19,235 nucleotides of DNA, from contig CAYGWP010000081.1 in NCBI GenBank assembly GCA_964353455.1, positions 1 through 19,235 of the forward strand, given 5' to 3'. Positions 1 through 6,410 of the stretch are shown here, one piece after another. Numbering within the stretch: position 1 is the first letter of the stretch; every line of letters starts with the position of its first letter. The notes under the pieces are model-generated. The model was not told the DNA's origin. It searched no databases and was given only the letters and a program-made list of their open reading frames with translations. The translations under genes and the position numbers were made by a program. Source of the stretch: CAYGWP01 sp964353455 (GTDB lineage Bacteria > Planctomycetota > Phycisphaerae > FEN-1346).

Positions 1-328
1 TCAGGCGGTAGTCGATGCTGGCCACCGTGTAGCCGCGCCTCACGAAAGGGAGGGCGGGCGTGCCGTTCTTGCTGCCGGCCTGCCACGCGCCGCCATGGAT
101 CCACACGATTAGCGGGAGCGGCCCGTCGCTCTTTTCGGGCAGGTAGAGGTCCAGGCGCAGGCTTCGCCCGCCGACGTTGGCGTACTCCAGGTCGCGCACG
201 GCCTTGATGCCGCCCATGTCCGGCCCCGGCCCTTTCTGCGGAGGCCGGCCTTCAGCCGCAACCGCAAGCCCCGATGCCAGCACGAGCGCGAGAACCACGA
301 CGATTGCCCCGCCGATTCTGTGTTGCAT
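1..328 (-). CDS. Secreted alpha/beta-hydrolase (BD-FAE-type esterase), N-terminal part only
   Basis: The reading frame stays open to the left edge, so only the first 109 codons are visible. The start is the ATG at 326-328, with a strong AGGAGG (335-340) six bases upstream. Residues 1-25 form a signal peptide (hydrophobic stretch IVVVLALVLASGLAVAA). After it come a strand ending in RLDLYLP and the oxyanion-loop motif WIHGGAW, followed by ASIDYRL at the edge. That order is typical of BD-FAE/carboxylesterase-like hydrolases that remove acyl groups from polysaccharides or other esters. The catalytic Ser, Asp and His would lie outside the window, so activity cannot be judged. It follows another esterase gene on the same strand after a 105-nt gap with two hairpins, so it may be the distal gene of that operon. 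The family is fairly certain; the substrate is unknown. Confidence 0.8.
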   Translation of the reverse strand, partial: MQHRIGGAIVVVLALVLASGLAVAAEGRPPQKGPGPDMGGIKAVRDLEYANVGGRSLRLDLYLPEKSDGPLPLIVWIHGGAWQAGSKNGTPALPFVRRGYTVASIDYRL

Positions 329-353
329 GATTGGCCTCCTACGTGTGCACTCC

Positions 354-421
354 GCGCGGCGGGTCGGGAGACCCGCCGCGCACACCGCACTCTGCGCGGT
401 GGGTCTCCCGACCCACCGCGC
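354..421. repeat. Two adjacent GC-rich hairpins, inverted copies of each other
   Basis: Two perfect hairpins lie between the esterase genes. The first (354-381) has 12-nt arms gcgcggcgggtc / gacccgccgcgc around the loop ggga. The second (394-421) has arms gcgcggtgggtc / gacccaccgcgc around the loop tccc, which is the reverse complement of the first loop. They are therefore inverted copies differing by one compensated base pair per stem. The same unit recurs at 4850-4877. On the minus-strand mRNA they could stall or terminate transcription or protect mRNA ends. No T-tract follows, so a classical terminator is not demonstrated. Confidence 0.85.
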
Positions 422-433
422 TAACGTGCGCTG

Positions 434-1312
434 CTATTGCTCGCGCTTGAGGGTTTCCTTTGCCCCGTCGGGCGCCTTGACCGTCGGTTCGCCCTTCAGG
501 TACCCGAGCGAGACGAGGAACGCATCCGCCTGGCGAAGGGTGATCTCGGTCCAGGGAGCCTTGTTGAAGAAGCCGTGCGGCATGCCTTCGGCCGCAAAGA
601 GTTCGCAGCGGAAGCCCACTTCCTTCGCCTTGGCGAGCATCGCGCGGCCCTGGGCGCAGAACTTGTCGGTCGTGCCGTAGAAGAGGATCATGGGCGGCGT
701 GTTCTTGGCGGCGTACCGGATCGGCGACATCGACTTGGCCAGGTCGGGCACGTCAGCGACCCCCAGCGGCAAGTCCGTCAAATCCAGTACGGGGTTGAAC
801 AGCACCATGGCGTTGGGCCGCGACGAGACGGCCTTGTCTTCGTCCTTGGCATCGAGCGTGTCGGTCATGCCGGCGCATGCGGCGATGTGGCCGCCCGCCG
901 ATCCGCCCGCCGCGACGATGCGGTCGGTGTCGATCCCCAGTTCAGCCGCGTGCTGCCGCAGCCATCGCACAGCGCTCTTTGCGTCCTCGACGCACTTGTC
1001 GGGCGTGGTGCCGTGACGCGACTTGACGCGGTAATCGGCCCGCGCCGCTACCATGCCGCGCTTGGCCAGGTACTCGGCCTGTGTGCGAAACTGCTCGACC
1101 GTTCCCTGTGCCCAGCCGCCGCCGAAGAAGAATACGATCGCCGGCCGCTTGTCGGCGGGCTTCGAGTCCGCCGGCAGGTGGACGAACATCTTCAGTTCGC
1201 CCTGCGGCGTCTTCTTATAGACGTGCTCCGCCACCTTGGCCTCTTCGCCGACTGCGCGGGTTACCGGAATCAGCACGGCGCACACCAGAAACAAGATGAG
1301 CGATATTTTCAT
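434..1312 (-). CDS. Secreted alpha/beta-hydrolase, BD-FAE/acetyl-esterase type
   Basis: This 292-residue protein has a signal peptide at about 1-22 (MKISLILFLVCAVLIPVTRA) and one alpha/beta-hydrolase domain. The nucleophile is Ser138 in GGSAGG, the acid is probably Asp216 in GTTDKF, and the base is probably His246 in GMPHGFF, so the triad looks complete. The usual HGG oxyanion motif reads FFGGGW here (around residues 62-67), so His is replaced by Phe. Such enzymes in carbohydrate gene clusters usually remove acetyl or feruloyl groups from hemicellulose; that substrate is inferred from the neighbours. The start codon overlaps the stop of the upstream glycosidase by 4 nt (ATGA, 1309-1312), and an AGGAGG lies upstream inside that gene. 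The two are almost certainly co-transcribed and translationally coupled. Confidence 0.88.
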   Translation of the reverse strand: MKISLILFLVCAVLIPVTRAVGEEAKVAEHVYKKTPQGELKMFVHLPADSKPADKRPAIVFFFGGGWAQGTVEQFRTQAEYLAKRGMVAARADYRVKSRHGTTPDKCVEDAKSAVRWLRQHAAELGIDTDRIVAAGGSAGGHIAACAGMTDTLDAKDEDKAVSSRPNAMVLFNPVLDLTDLPLGVADVPDLAKSMSPIRYAAKNTPPMILFYGTTDKFCAQGRAMLAKAKEVGFRCELFAAEGMPHGFFNKAPWTEITLRQADAFLVSLGYLKGEPTVKAPDGAKETLKREQ

Positions 1313-2748
1313 CGGCCGATCCTCCTCGAATCAAACCAGTCCGCCAGGGCGTACACGTTGCGATTGAGTTCCCGCATAAGGTCCACCAGCGGCGCGTACG
1401 GTTCATATTTAATAGTAACGATGCCCTTGTTCGAGTCCCGGTTCGACGGGTCCGTCGAGAGGTCTTCCGGGTCGTTGTCCATGTACTTGAACCAGTGCCA
1501 GCCCACCACCGTGCCCGACTCCAAGAGGCCCAGCACGTAGTGCTGGTAGAAGAGGCCGCGGTCCCGCTGAGTCGGGACGATCCAGCCCGCGCCGGTCGAA
1601 TTCTTTAGCGGCGTGTCGGCCCCCTTCACGTACCACTCGGTGATCATCACGGGCTTGCCGGACCAGCGTGTCCAGTCGGCCAGGGTCGCGGGCTGCGGGC
1701 CCCAGACGCCGTAGTAGTTGACGGAGATGGCATCGAGGAACCGGCCGGCCTCGCGGAAGACCGCCTGGCTCCGCTTCTCGTTCGAGTGGAACCGCGACCC
1801 GAGGCACATGTGCTTCGGGTCGTGGCGCCGGATGGCCTGCGTGGTGATCTCCAGGTATCGCCCGAAGACGTGGCCCATGAACTCATCGCGGTCGGCATCG
1901 GCGATGTCGGCCTTCGTGGCCTCCTTGCCCTTGCGTTTCGAGAGCCAGCCTTGAGCCTCGCGCCGGCCGGGGGCGAAGTTCGGGTTCGTCGCGTCCAGCG
2001 CGAGGAACCGGTCGAGCATGTCCTTCGGCGCGGGCAGTTCGTTGTCCGAAAAGTGGCCCATCAGCCACGGGTCGTCGCGAGTGGCCTCAAGGGCCCGCGC
2101 CTGCTCGTCGCAGAAGGCCGGGAACTCCGGGTCGAAGACGAAAATGCAGTCGTTCGGATACCCCGTGTGGCCCGGCAACTGGGTGGCCAGGCCCTTCTTC
2201 TTGGCGAAGTTGCTCATGAAGTTCCAGATGAGCGTGTACGCCACCGGCTGGGGCGACGCGCGGAGCGGCCCCGTTGCGGACCACGCCCCCGTGCCGTTGA
2301 AGCCGTTATCCCACAGAAGCCGCGTGGTTGCGGCGGCCCAGCTGTTCTCATCGCCGAACTTTGATTTGAGCGCCGCCCGGTTGTTCGCCGACCGGCCGGG
2401 CGACACCGACGCCACGCCCACGTGGATGAAGAGACACCCCTCCGGGTCCGCAAGCCACCAGCGGTCGCCCACCTTGCAGGCGTGGAAGAAGCCTGTGGCA
2501 TCGGCCTTGCGGTCGAGTCGGCCGCCGTACTTCGAGAGCGCCGGCGCCTTTGCGGGCGGGGTGAAACCCTCCAGGCGCTCAAGCGTCCGCGTGGGATACT
2601 CTTTCCACTCCTGCGCGGGTTTGGACTTGGCGCGGACCGTGACGGTCGCCGGCTTCGCGGAGTCCGCGGGCTTCTCCTCGGCGGAGAGATTCGCGGGGAC
2701 CGCCAGCAGCGCGGCGGCCACGCCGAGCATCAGCAACAGTCTGCTCAT
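1309..2748 (-). CDS. Secreted clan GH-A glycoside hydrolase, agarase/GH50-like
   Basis: This 479-residue protein begins with a signal peptide (about 1-23, cut near LSA-EE). Residues 88-115 (GFFHACKVGDRWWLADPEG, then LFIHVG) match the 'W.LvDPdG.lFfs.G' opening typical of agarase and GH50-like proteins. The GHFSDNELPAP segment places the probable acid/base at Glu237. KPVMITEWYVKG places the probable nucleophile at Glu371, and VVGWHWFKYMDN follows as the late barrel strand. That spacing fits a retaining (beta/alpha)8 clan GH-A enzyme. The family likeness is clear, but the substrate is not: relatives act on agarose, other galactans and uncharacterised glycans. It lies 7 nt after the SGNH hydrolase gene and overlaps the esterase start by 4 nt, so the three form an operon. 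GH42-like or an unclassified GH-A family are alternatives. Confidence 0.8.
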   Translation of the reverse strand: MSRLLLMLGVAAALLAVPANLSAEEKPADSAKPATVTVRAKSKPAQEWKEYPTRTLERLEGFTPPAKAPALSKYGGRLDRKADATGFFHACKVGDRWWLADPEGCLFIHVGVASVSPGRSANNRAALKSKFGDENSWAAATTRLLWDNGFNGTGAWSATGPLRASPQPVAYTLIWNFMSNFAKKKGLATQLPGHTGYPNDCIFVFDPEFPAFCDEQARALEATRDDPWLMGHFSDNELPAPKDMLDRFLALDATNPNFAPGRREAQGWLSKRKGKEATKADIADADRDEFMGHVFGRYLEITTQAIRRHDPKHMCLGSRFHSNEKRSQAVFREAGRFLDAISVNYYGVWGPQPATLADWTRWSGKPVMITEWYVKGADTPLKNSTGAGWIVPTQRDRGLFYQHYVLGLLESGTVVGWHWFKYMDNDPEDLSTDPSNRDSNKGIVTIKYEPYAPLVDLMRELNRNVYALADWFDSRRIGR

Positions 2749-2755
2749 ATCTCGC

Positions 2756-3508
2756 CTACTTCTTCTCAGCGGGCGGAGGCGGCGCAGTGAACGGCACGCC
2801 CAGGGCCTTCAGCATCTCCTCGGCCACGAAACGGTTGCCGGCCGCATTCAGATGCACCGAATCGCCCGTCAGGACGCCACGGTCCTTATTGTCCTTGTTG
2901 TTGGCCTTCAGGTACGCGACGAATGCCTGGCGGAGGTCCACGAGTTCCGAGCCGGTTTCGCGAGCGACCTTGCGGCTGATGCCGGAGTACTCGTCGAGCA
3001 TCTTGTCGCGCTCGTTCGCCCCGTCAACCTTCTCGCCGATGACGGAGGGGGTGCAGAGGATGACCCTCGCGCCGACGGCCTTGATCTTGGCGATGATGTC
3101 CTTAAGGCCTGCCTCGTACTGGTCCGTGGGCGTTCCGCCCTTCATCGTGCCGTCGGGCTGTTTCTTCCAGTGCCACACATCGTTGATGCCGATATAGATA
3201 AATACGATTGTCGGCTTCTTCGCCAGGACGTCCTTTTCGAGCCGCGCCTGGAGGTTCGGCACCTTGTTGCCGCTGACGCCGGCGCCTATCGTCTCGATGC
3301 CCATGCCCTTGCATGCGGCATCGATGGAGCCCTTGATGAGGGTGATGTAGCCATCCGGCCGGAGCGCTCCCGCGGTGATCGAATCGCCGAGGAACACGAT
3401 CCGGTCGCCCTGCTTCAGAGGAGGCGGGGCCGCCCCCTGCGACCACGATGCGGCAAGCGAAAGCATCACGGCCACGGCTGCTGTCACGGCAACAGTGCGG
3501 ATACGCAT
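2756..3508 (-). CDS. Secreted SGNH/GDSL hydrolase (putative esterase)
   Basis: The ATG at 3506-3508 is chosen because an AAAGGAG-type site (about 3518-3524) precedes it and a signal peptide starts at once (MRIRTVAVTAAVAVMLSLAA, cut near residue 26). The open frame continues upstream, but that extension only translates a repeat element. The 250-residue product carries the SGNH blocks: FLGDSITAG with nucleophile Ser43, GVSGN around residues 77-81, GIND at 107-110, and DSVHL with Asp216 and His219 as the rest of the triad. Such enzymes deacetylate sugars or hydrolyse short esters; the neighbours suggest glycan deacylation (inference). The C-terminus is short and Pro/Lys-rich (TAPPPPAEKK). It is the first gene of the minus-strand operon, 7 nt before the agarase-like gene. 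Confidence 0.88.
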   Translation of the reverse strand: MRIRTVAVTAAVAVMLSLAASWSQGAAPPPLKQGDRIVFLGDSITAGALRPDGYITLIKGSIDAACKGMGIETIGAGVSGNKVPNLQARLEKDVLAKKPTIVFIYIGINDVWHWKKQPDGTMKGGTPTDQYEAGLKDIIAKIKAVGARVILCTPSVIGEKVDGANERDKMLDEYSGISRKVARETGSELVDLRQAFVAYLKANNKDNKDRGVLTGDSVHLNAAGNRFVAEEMLKALGVPFTAPPPPAEKK

Positions 3509-3560
3509 GAGACGGTCTCCTTTCAGAGGTTCCCCCATTAGATGGGTGGCGCAGTTCACT

Positions 3561-3686
3561 CCTCTCCCCTTGTGGGAGAGGGGTAGGGGTGAGGGGTGGA
3601 GCAACGGCAACCCCCTCACCCGGCCTTCCGACTTCGCAAGCGCTTCGCCGGACAAGTCGGCCACCCTCTCCCGCAAGGGGAGAGGG
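3561..3686. repeat. Repeat with terminal inverted hairpins, CTCTCCCC type (MITE-like)
   Basis: The divergent gap 3509-3788 holds a 126-bp palindromic element. The left end (3561-3583) reads ctctccccttgtgggagag. The right end (3664-3686) is its inverted copy, reading ctctccccttgcgggagag on the minus strand. Each end is itself a hairpin. The middle holds a further inverted pair, ccgactt (3628-3634) and aagtcgg (3654-3660), and a ggggtgagggg run. There is no coding capacity. Similar 'ctctcccctt..gagag / ccctcaccc' repeats are common in environmental bacterial genomes. A related shorter segment sits inside the radical SAM gene at 6216-6259. Confidence 0.8.
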
Positions 3687-3714
3687 TTAACGGCACGGTG
3701 CGCCATATTCTCGT

Positions 3715-3743
3715 TTGCGGGCGCGGCTTTGCAAGCGTATATT
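3715..3743 (+). promoter_or_regulatory. Possible sigma-70-like promoter for the membrane-protein operon
   Basis: A TTGCGG (3715-3720) is followed after 17 bases by TATATT (3738-3743). The -10 box is a five-of-six match to TATAAT and the -35 a weak three-of-six. It lies about 45 bases before the start of the membrane-protein gene, downstream of the repeat element and in the least GC-rich part of the gap. This is a pattern match only. Confidence 0.4.
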
Positions 3744-3788
3744 GGGTGTTGGCGCATGCCACTTCATGCACCACCGGGAGGGACGGCG

Positions 3789-4307
3789 ATGAACGCGTCT
3801 GAGAAGCGGCTGGCATTGTTCCTTCGAGCCCTGGGTTCGGTCTGCTGCCTGGCGATCATTGCGGTCTTCATGCCGCGCGCCTGGATGGCCGCCTGCCACC
3901 AGTTTCTCGGCCTCGGCGTGTTTCCCGACGGCCCGATCGTCGAGTACCTGGCGCGGTCGGTCTCGCTCTTCTATGCCCTCTTCGGCGCGGTGCTGTGGGC
4001 GCTGGGATCCGACGTCCGCCGCTGGGGCCGGACCATCGGCATCCTTGCGGCGGTGATGATCGGCGCGGGCCTCGTGATGCTCATGATCGACATGCGGGCC
4101 GGGATGCCGTGGTACTGGACCGGCGCAGAGGGGCCGACCGTCGTCATCCTCGGCGTCATCATGATCGTGCTGCGGACCCGGGCGGACATGGCGGCCGAGG
4201 CCGCCGCTGCGCGGAAGCCCGCGGCCGCGCAGCCCGCCGCGCCGCCGAAACCTGCGGCGCAGACGCCGGCAGCGCCGCCTCAACAGAAAGGTCAGCCGAA
4301 GCCATGA
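3789..4307 (+). CDS. Small integral membrane protein with Ala/Pro-rich tail, unknown function
   Basis: The start is the ATG at 3789, with GGGAGG (3777-3782) six bases upstream. The open frame extends further upstream but would translate the repeat element. The 172-residue product has four predicted membrane helices at about 11-29, 55-73, 82-100 and 114-129. It ends in a roughly 40-residue Ala/Pro/Lys-rich tail from about residue 133 (blocks such as AAAQPAAPPKPAAQ) that is probably disordered. No catalytic motif was recognised. Its stop overlaps the start of the flavin-reductase gene by 4 nt (4304-4307), so translation is coupled. A membrane partner for that protein is possible but inferred from position only. 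Confidence 0.75.
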   Translation: MNASEKRLALFLRALGSVCCLAIIAVFMPRAWMAACHQFLGLGVFPDGPIVEYLARSVSLFYALFGAVLWALGSDVRRWGRTIGILAAVMIGAGLVMLMIDMRAGMPWYWTGAEGPTVVILGVIMIVLRTRADMAAEAAAARKPAAAQPAAPPKPAAQTPAAPPQQKGQPKP

Positions 4308-4840
4308 AAAGGAAGATCATTGAGCCCACCGAGCACTTTGCGGCCGTCATGAAGATCATGACGTCGCGCGGACTCCTCATCGGCGCCTACGATGCCGCCC
4401 GCAAGCCGAACCTGATGACCATCGGCTGGGGCTCGCTCGGCGTCGCCTGGGGAAAGCCCATCTGGGTCGTCCTCGTGCGGCCGAGCCGGTACACGTATCA
4501 TTGTATCGAAAAGCAAGGATGCTTCACGGTGAACGTCCCCGCGGAGTCGATGGCCGAGGCGTGCGCCCTCTGCGGCAGCCGGAGCGGCCGCGACACCGAC
4601 AAGTTCGCCGCCTGCGGCCTGACGCCCGAGAAGGCCGAGACGGTCGATGCCCCGGCGGTGGCCGAGTGCCCCATCATCTATGAGTGCCGGGTGGTCCACT
4701 CCAGCGATGTCCTCCCGCCGCGCCTCGCCGAGGAAATCCGCACCGGGGCTTACAAGAGCGGCGACTTCCACCGCATCTACTGGGGCGAGATCCTTGCCGT
4801 CCGCGCCGCACCAGGCGCCGCGAAGTTGCTGGGTAAGTAG
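4304..4840 (+). CDS. Flavin-reductase-like (FMN-binding split-barrel) protein
   Basis: This 178-residue cytoplasmic protein has the layout of the flavin reductase-like domain (DIM6/NTAB type): MTSRGLLIGAYDAARKPNLM near the N-terminus, then MTIGWGSLGVAWGKPIWVVLVRPSRYTY, CFTVNVP, and a KFAACGLTPEKAETVDAPAVAECP segment. In this family these regions bind FMN and form a split-barrel dimer. Members reduce flavins or bind FMN for an unknown partner. The full-length domain is present and the ATG at 4304 starts directly ahead of it; reading further upstream would only translate the previous gene in another frame. The ATGA overlap with the membrane-protein gene indicates co-translation. The redox partner is unknown. 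The downstream radical SAM enzyme needs electrons and is one candidate, but this is inference. Confidence 0.85.
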   Translation: MKRKIIEPTEHFAAVMKIMTSRGLLIGAYDAARKPNLMTIGWGSLGVAWGKPIWVVLVRPSRYTYHCIEKQGCFTVNVPAESMAEACALCGSRSGRDTDKFAACGLTPEKAETVDAPAVAECPIIYECRVVHSSDVLPPRLAEEIRTGAYKSGDFHRIYWGEILAVRAAPGAAKLLGK

Positions 4841-4849
4841 AATTGCTGA

Positions 4850-4877
4850 GCGCGGCGGGTCTCCCGACCCGCCGCGC
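4850..4877. repeat. GC-rich hairpin, third copy of the 28-nt palindrome
   Basis: A perfect hairpin with 12-nt arms gcgcggcgggtc and gacccgccgcgc around the loop tccc. The arms are identical to those at 354-381 and the loop is its complement. It fills most of the 48-nt gap between the flavin-reductase and radical SAM genes and ends 11 bases before the radical SAM start codon, where no good Shine-Dalgarno sequence is visible. It could affect translation of that gene or attenuate the transcript. Confidence 0.85.
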
Positions 4878-4888
4878 CGAGATGCCTG

Positions 4889-6388
4889 ATGCTCACGCTC
4901 ATCAACGCCAACCGCATGACGCCGCTCGTCGCGCCCATCGGCCTGGACTACGTCGCGGGCGCCTCGCGGCAGGCGGGCATCGAGACGGAGGTGCTGGACC
5001 TCGCCCTCGCCGCCGACCCGGACGCGGCCGTGCGGGATTATTTCGCCAGGGTCCATCCGCGCCTGGTCGGCATCACGTTTCGGAACGTGGATGACTGTTT
5101 CTGGCCGAGCGCCCAGTGGTTCGCCCCGCAACTGGCCGAGACGGTCCGAGCCGTCCGCGGGTTTACAGATGCACCGATTGTGCTGGGCGGAGTCGGCCTC
5201 TCGATCTTCGCCGAGCGACTGGTCGAGTTCGCGGGCGCCGACTTCGGCATCCGCGGCGACGGCGAGGATGCCGTGGTCATTCTGTACCGCGAGTTGGGGC
5301 GGCCCTCGCCCCGCCTTGGGCGGGTGCCGGGCCTCGTGTGGCGCGATGGCGGGGCTTTGCGGAGCAACCCTCCGGCATGGCCCGAGCGCATCTCGGCGCC
5401 GGCCGCCCGCGAGACAATCGACAACGCCGCATATTTTCGTCTCGGCGGGCAGGGGGCCGTCGAGACGAAGCGCGGCTGCGACCGCCGGTGCATCTACTGC
5501 GCCGACCCGCTGGCGAAGGGGCCGCAGTCGCGCCGGCGCGACCCTCGCGAAGTGGCCGATGAATTCGCGGCCCTCCTTGCGCAAGGCGTTGATGTGCTGC
5601 ACCTGGCGGATGCCGAGTTCAACATCCCGCGCGAGCATGCCCTGGCCGTAGCCGCAGAACTCACCCGCCGCGGCCTCGGCGACCGCATCCGCTGGTACGC
5701 GTACCTTGCGGTGAAGCCGTTCGACGCCGGGTTGGCGGATGCGATGAGGCGGGCGGGGTGCGTCGGCATCAACTTCACGGGCGATTCGGCCGCAGAGACG
5801 ATGCTGGCGGCGTACCGGCAGCCGCACCGACGCGAGGACCTCGCGGCGGCCGTGCGCTTATGCTGCGAGCGCGGAATCGCGGTGATGATCGATCTCCTCC
5901 TGGGCGGGCCGGGCGAGACGCCGGAGACGCTGGCCGATACCGTGGGCTTCATCAAGCACATCAACCCCGACTGCGCCGGGGCGGCGCTCGGCATACGCAT
6001 CTATCCAAATACCCGCATGGCTGAGATCGTGACGGCCGAAGGGCTGCCCGAGTCGAACCCGAACCTGCACCGGCGATACGACGGACCGGTGGACTTTCTG
6101 CGCCCGACATTCTATATTGCATCGGCCCTGGGCGAGCGGCCTGCGGCCCTCGTCCGCCGACTCATCGGCGGCGACGAGCGGTTCTTCGAACCCATGGAGG
6201 AGACGGCGCCGGAGGCTCTCCCCTCTCCACTCGCGGGAGAGGGGGCGGGGGTGAGGGGGACAAGCCGGTCCGCTGTTGGGGCCGACTACAACTACAATGA
6301 CAACACGCCCCTTGTTGATGCGATCCGCGCGGGGGCTCGCGGGGCTTACTGGCACATCCTCCGCCGCATGAGGGGCGCGGCCGGGTGA
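4889..6388 (+). CDS. Cobalamin-binding radical SAM protein
   Basis: This 499-residue protein has two domains. Residues about 1-135 look like a B12-binding Rossmann domain: LINANRMTPLVAPIGLDYVAG, VGITFRNVDD, PIVLGGVGLS and FGIRGDGEDA are the usual signatures of the B12-binding/radical SAM superfamily. A radical SAM barrel follows, with the 4Fe-4S cluster motif CDRRCIYC (Cys197, Cys201, Cys204) and later LADAEFN and LLLGGPGET segments. Such enzymes catalyse methylations or rearrangements; this substrate is unknown. The frame is clear, but the ATG at 4889 has no strong ribosome site and follows a hairpin. Near the C-terminus, residues about 444-458 (PSPLAGEGAGVRG) are encoded by a repeat element inserted in frame, followed by an ordinary tail (NDNTPLVDAIRAGARGAYW). 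The esterase downstream starts 22 nt after the stop. Confidence 0.87.
   Translation: MLTLINANRMTPLVAPIGLDYVAGASRQAGIETEVLDLALAADPDAAVRDYFARVHPRLVGITFRNVDDCFWPSAQWFAPQLAETVRAVRGFTDAPIVLGGVGLSIFAERLVEFAGADFGIRGDGEDAVVILYRELGRPSPRLGRVPGLVWRDGGALRSNPPAWPERISAPAARETIDNAAYFRLGGQGAVETKRGCDRRCIYCADPLAKGPQSRRRDPREVADEFAALLAQGVDVLHLADAEFNIPREHALAVAAELTRRGLGDRIRWYAYLAVKPFDAGLADAMRRAGCVGINFTGDSAAETMLAAYRQPHRREDLAAAVRLCCERGIAVMIDLLLGGPGETPETLADTVGFIKHINPDCAGAALGIRIYPNTRMAEIVTAEGLPESNPNLHRRYDGPVDFLRPTFYIASALGERPAALVRRLIGGDERFFEPMEETAPEALPSPLAGEGAGVRGTSRSAVGADYNYNDNTPLVDAIRAGARGAYWHILRRMRGAAG
6216..6259 (+). repeat. Partial CTCTCCCC-type repeat embedded in the radical SAM reading frame
   Basis: This 44-base stretch (ctctcccc, ctctcc, then cgggagaggggg and ggggtgaggggg) resembles the left half of the intergenic element at 3561-3600. 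It keeps the frame and is translated as ALPSPLAGEGAGVRG. The second half of the element is absent. Confidence 0.72.
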
Positions 6389-6395
6389 GCGAACG

Positions 6396-6402
6396 AAAGG
6401 AG
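6396..6402 (+). promoter_or_regulatory. Shine-Dalgarno site fixing a GTG start
   Basis: AAAGGAG lies eight bases before the GTG at 6411. It supports that GTG as the start of the esterase gene and suggests independent ribosome loading after the radical SAM stop at 6386-6388. Confidence 0.75.
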
Positions 6403-6410
6403 TTGCGAAC

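Noticed and set aside
354..421. CRISPR or tandem repeat array
   Set aside because: The two units are inverted, self-complementary hairpins with no regular spacers and only two copies, so this is a palindrome pair.
2018..3541. 507-codon plus-strand open frame
   Set aside because: It is antisense to the SGNH and agarase-like genes, with no motif and no ribosome site at its start.
3509..3757. Upstream extension of the SGNH gene to 3757
   Set aside because: The extra residues (LPLRERVADLSGEALAKSEG and onward) are a translation of the repeat element. The signal peptide begins at 3508 behind a ribosome site.
4292..5827. 511-codon minus-strand open frame
   Set aside because: It is opposite the flavin-reductase and radical SAM genes, which have strong motifs. 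The composition is Arg/Ala/Gly-rich and uninformative.
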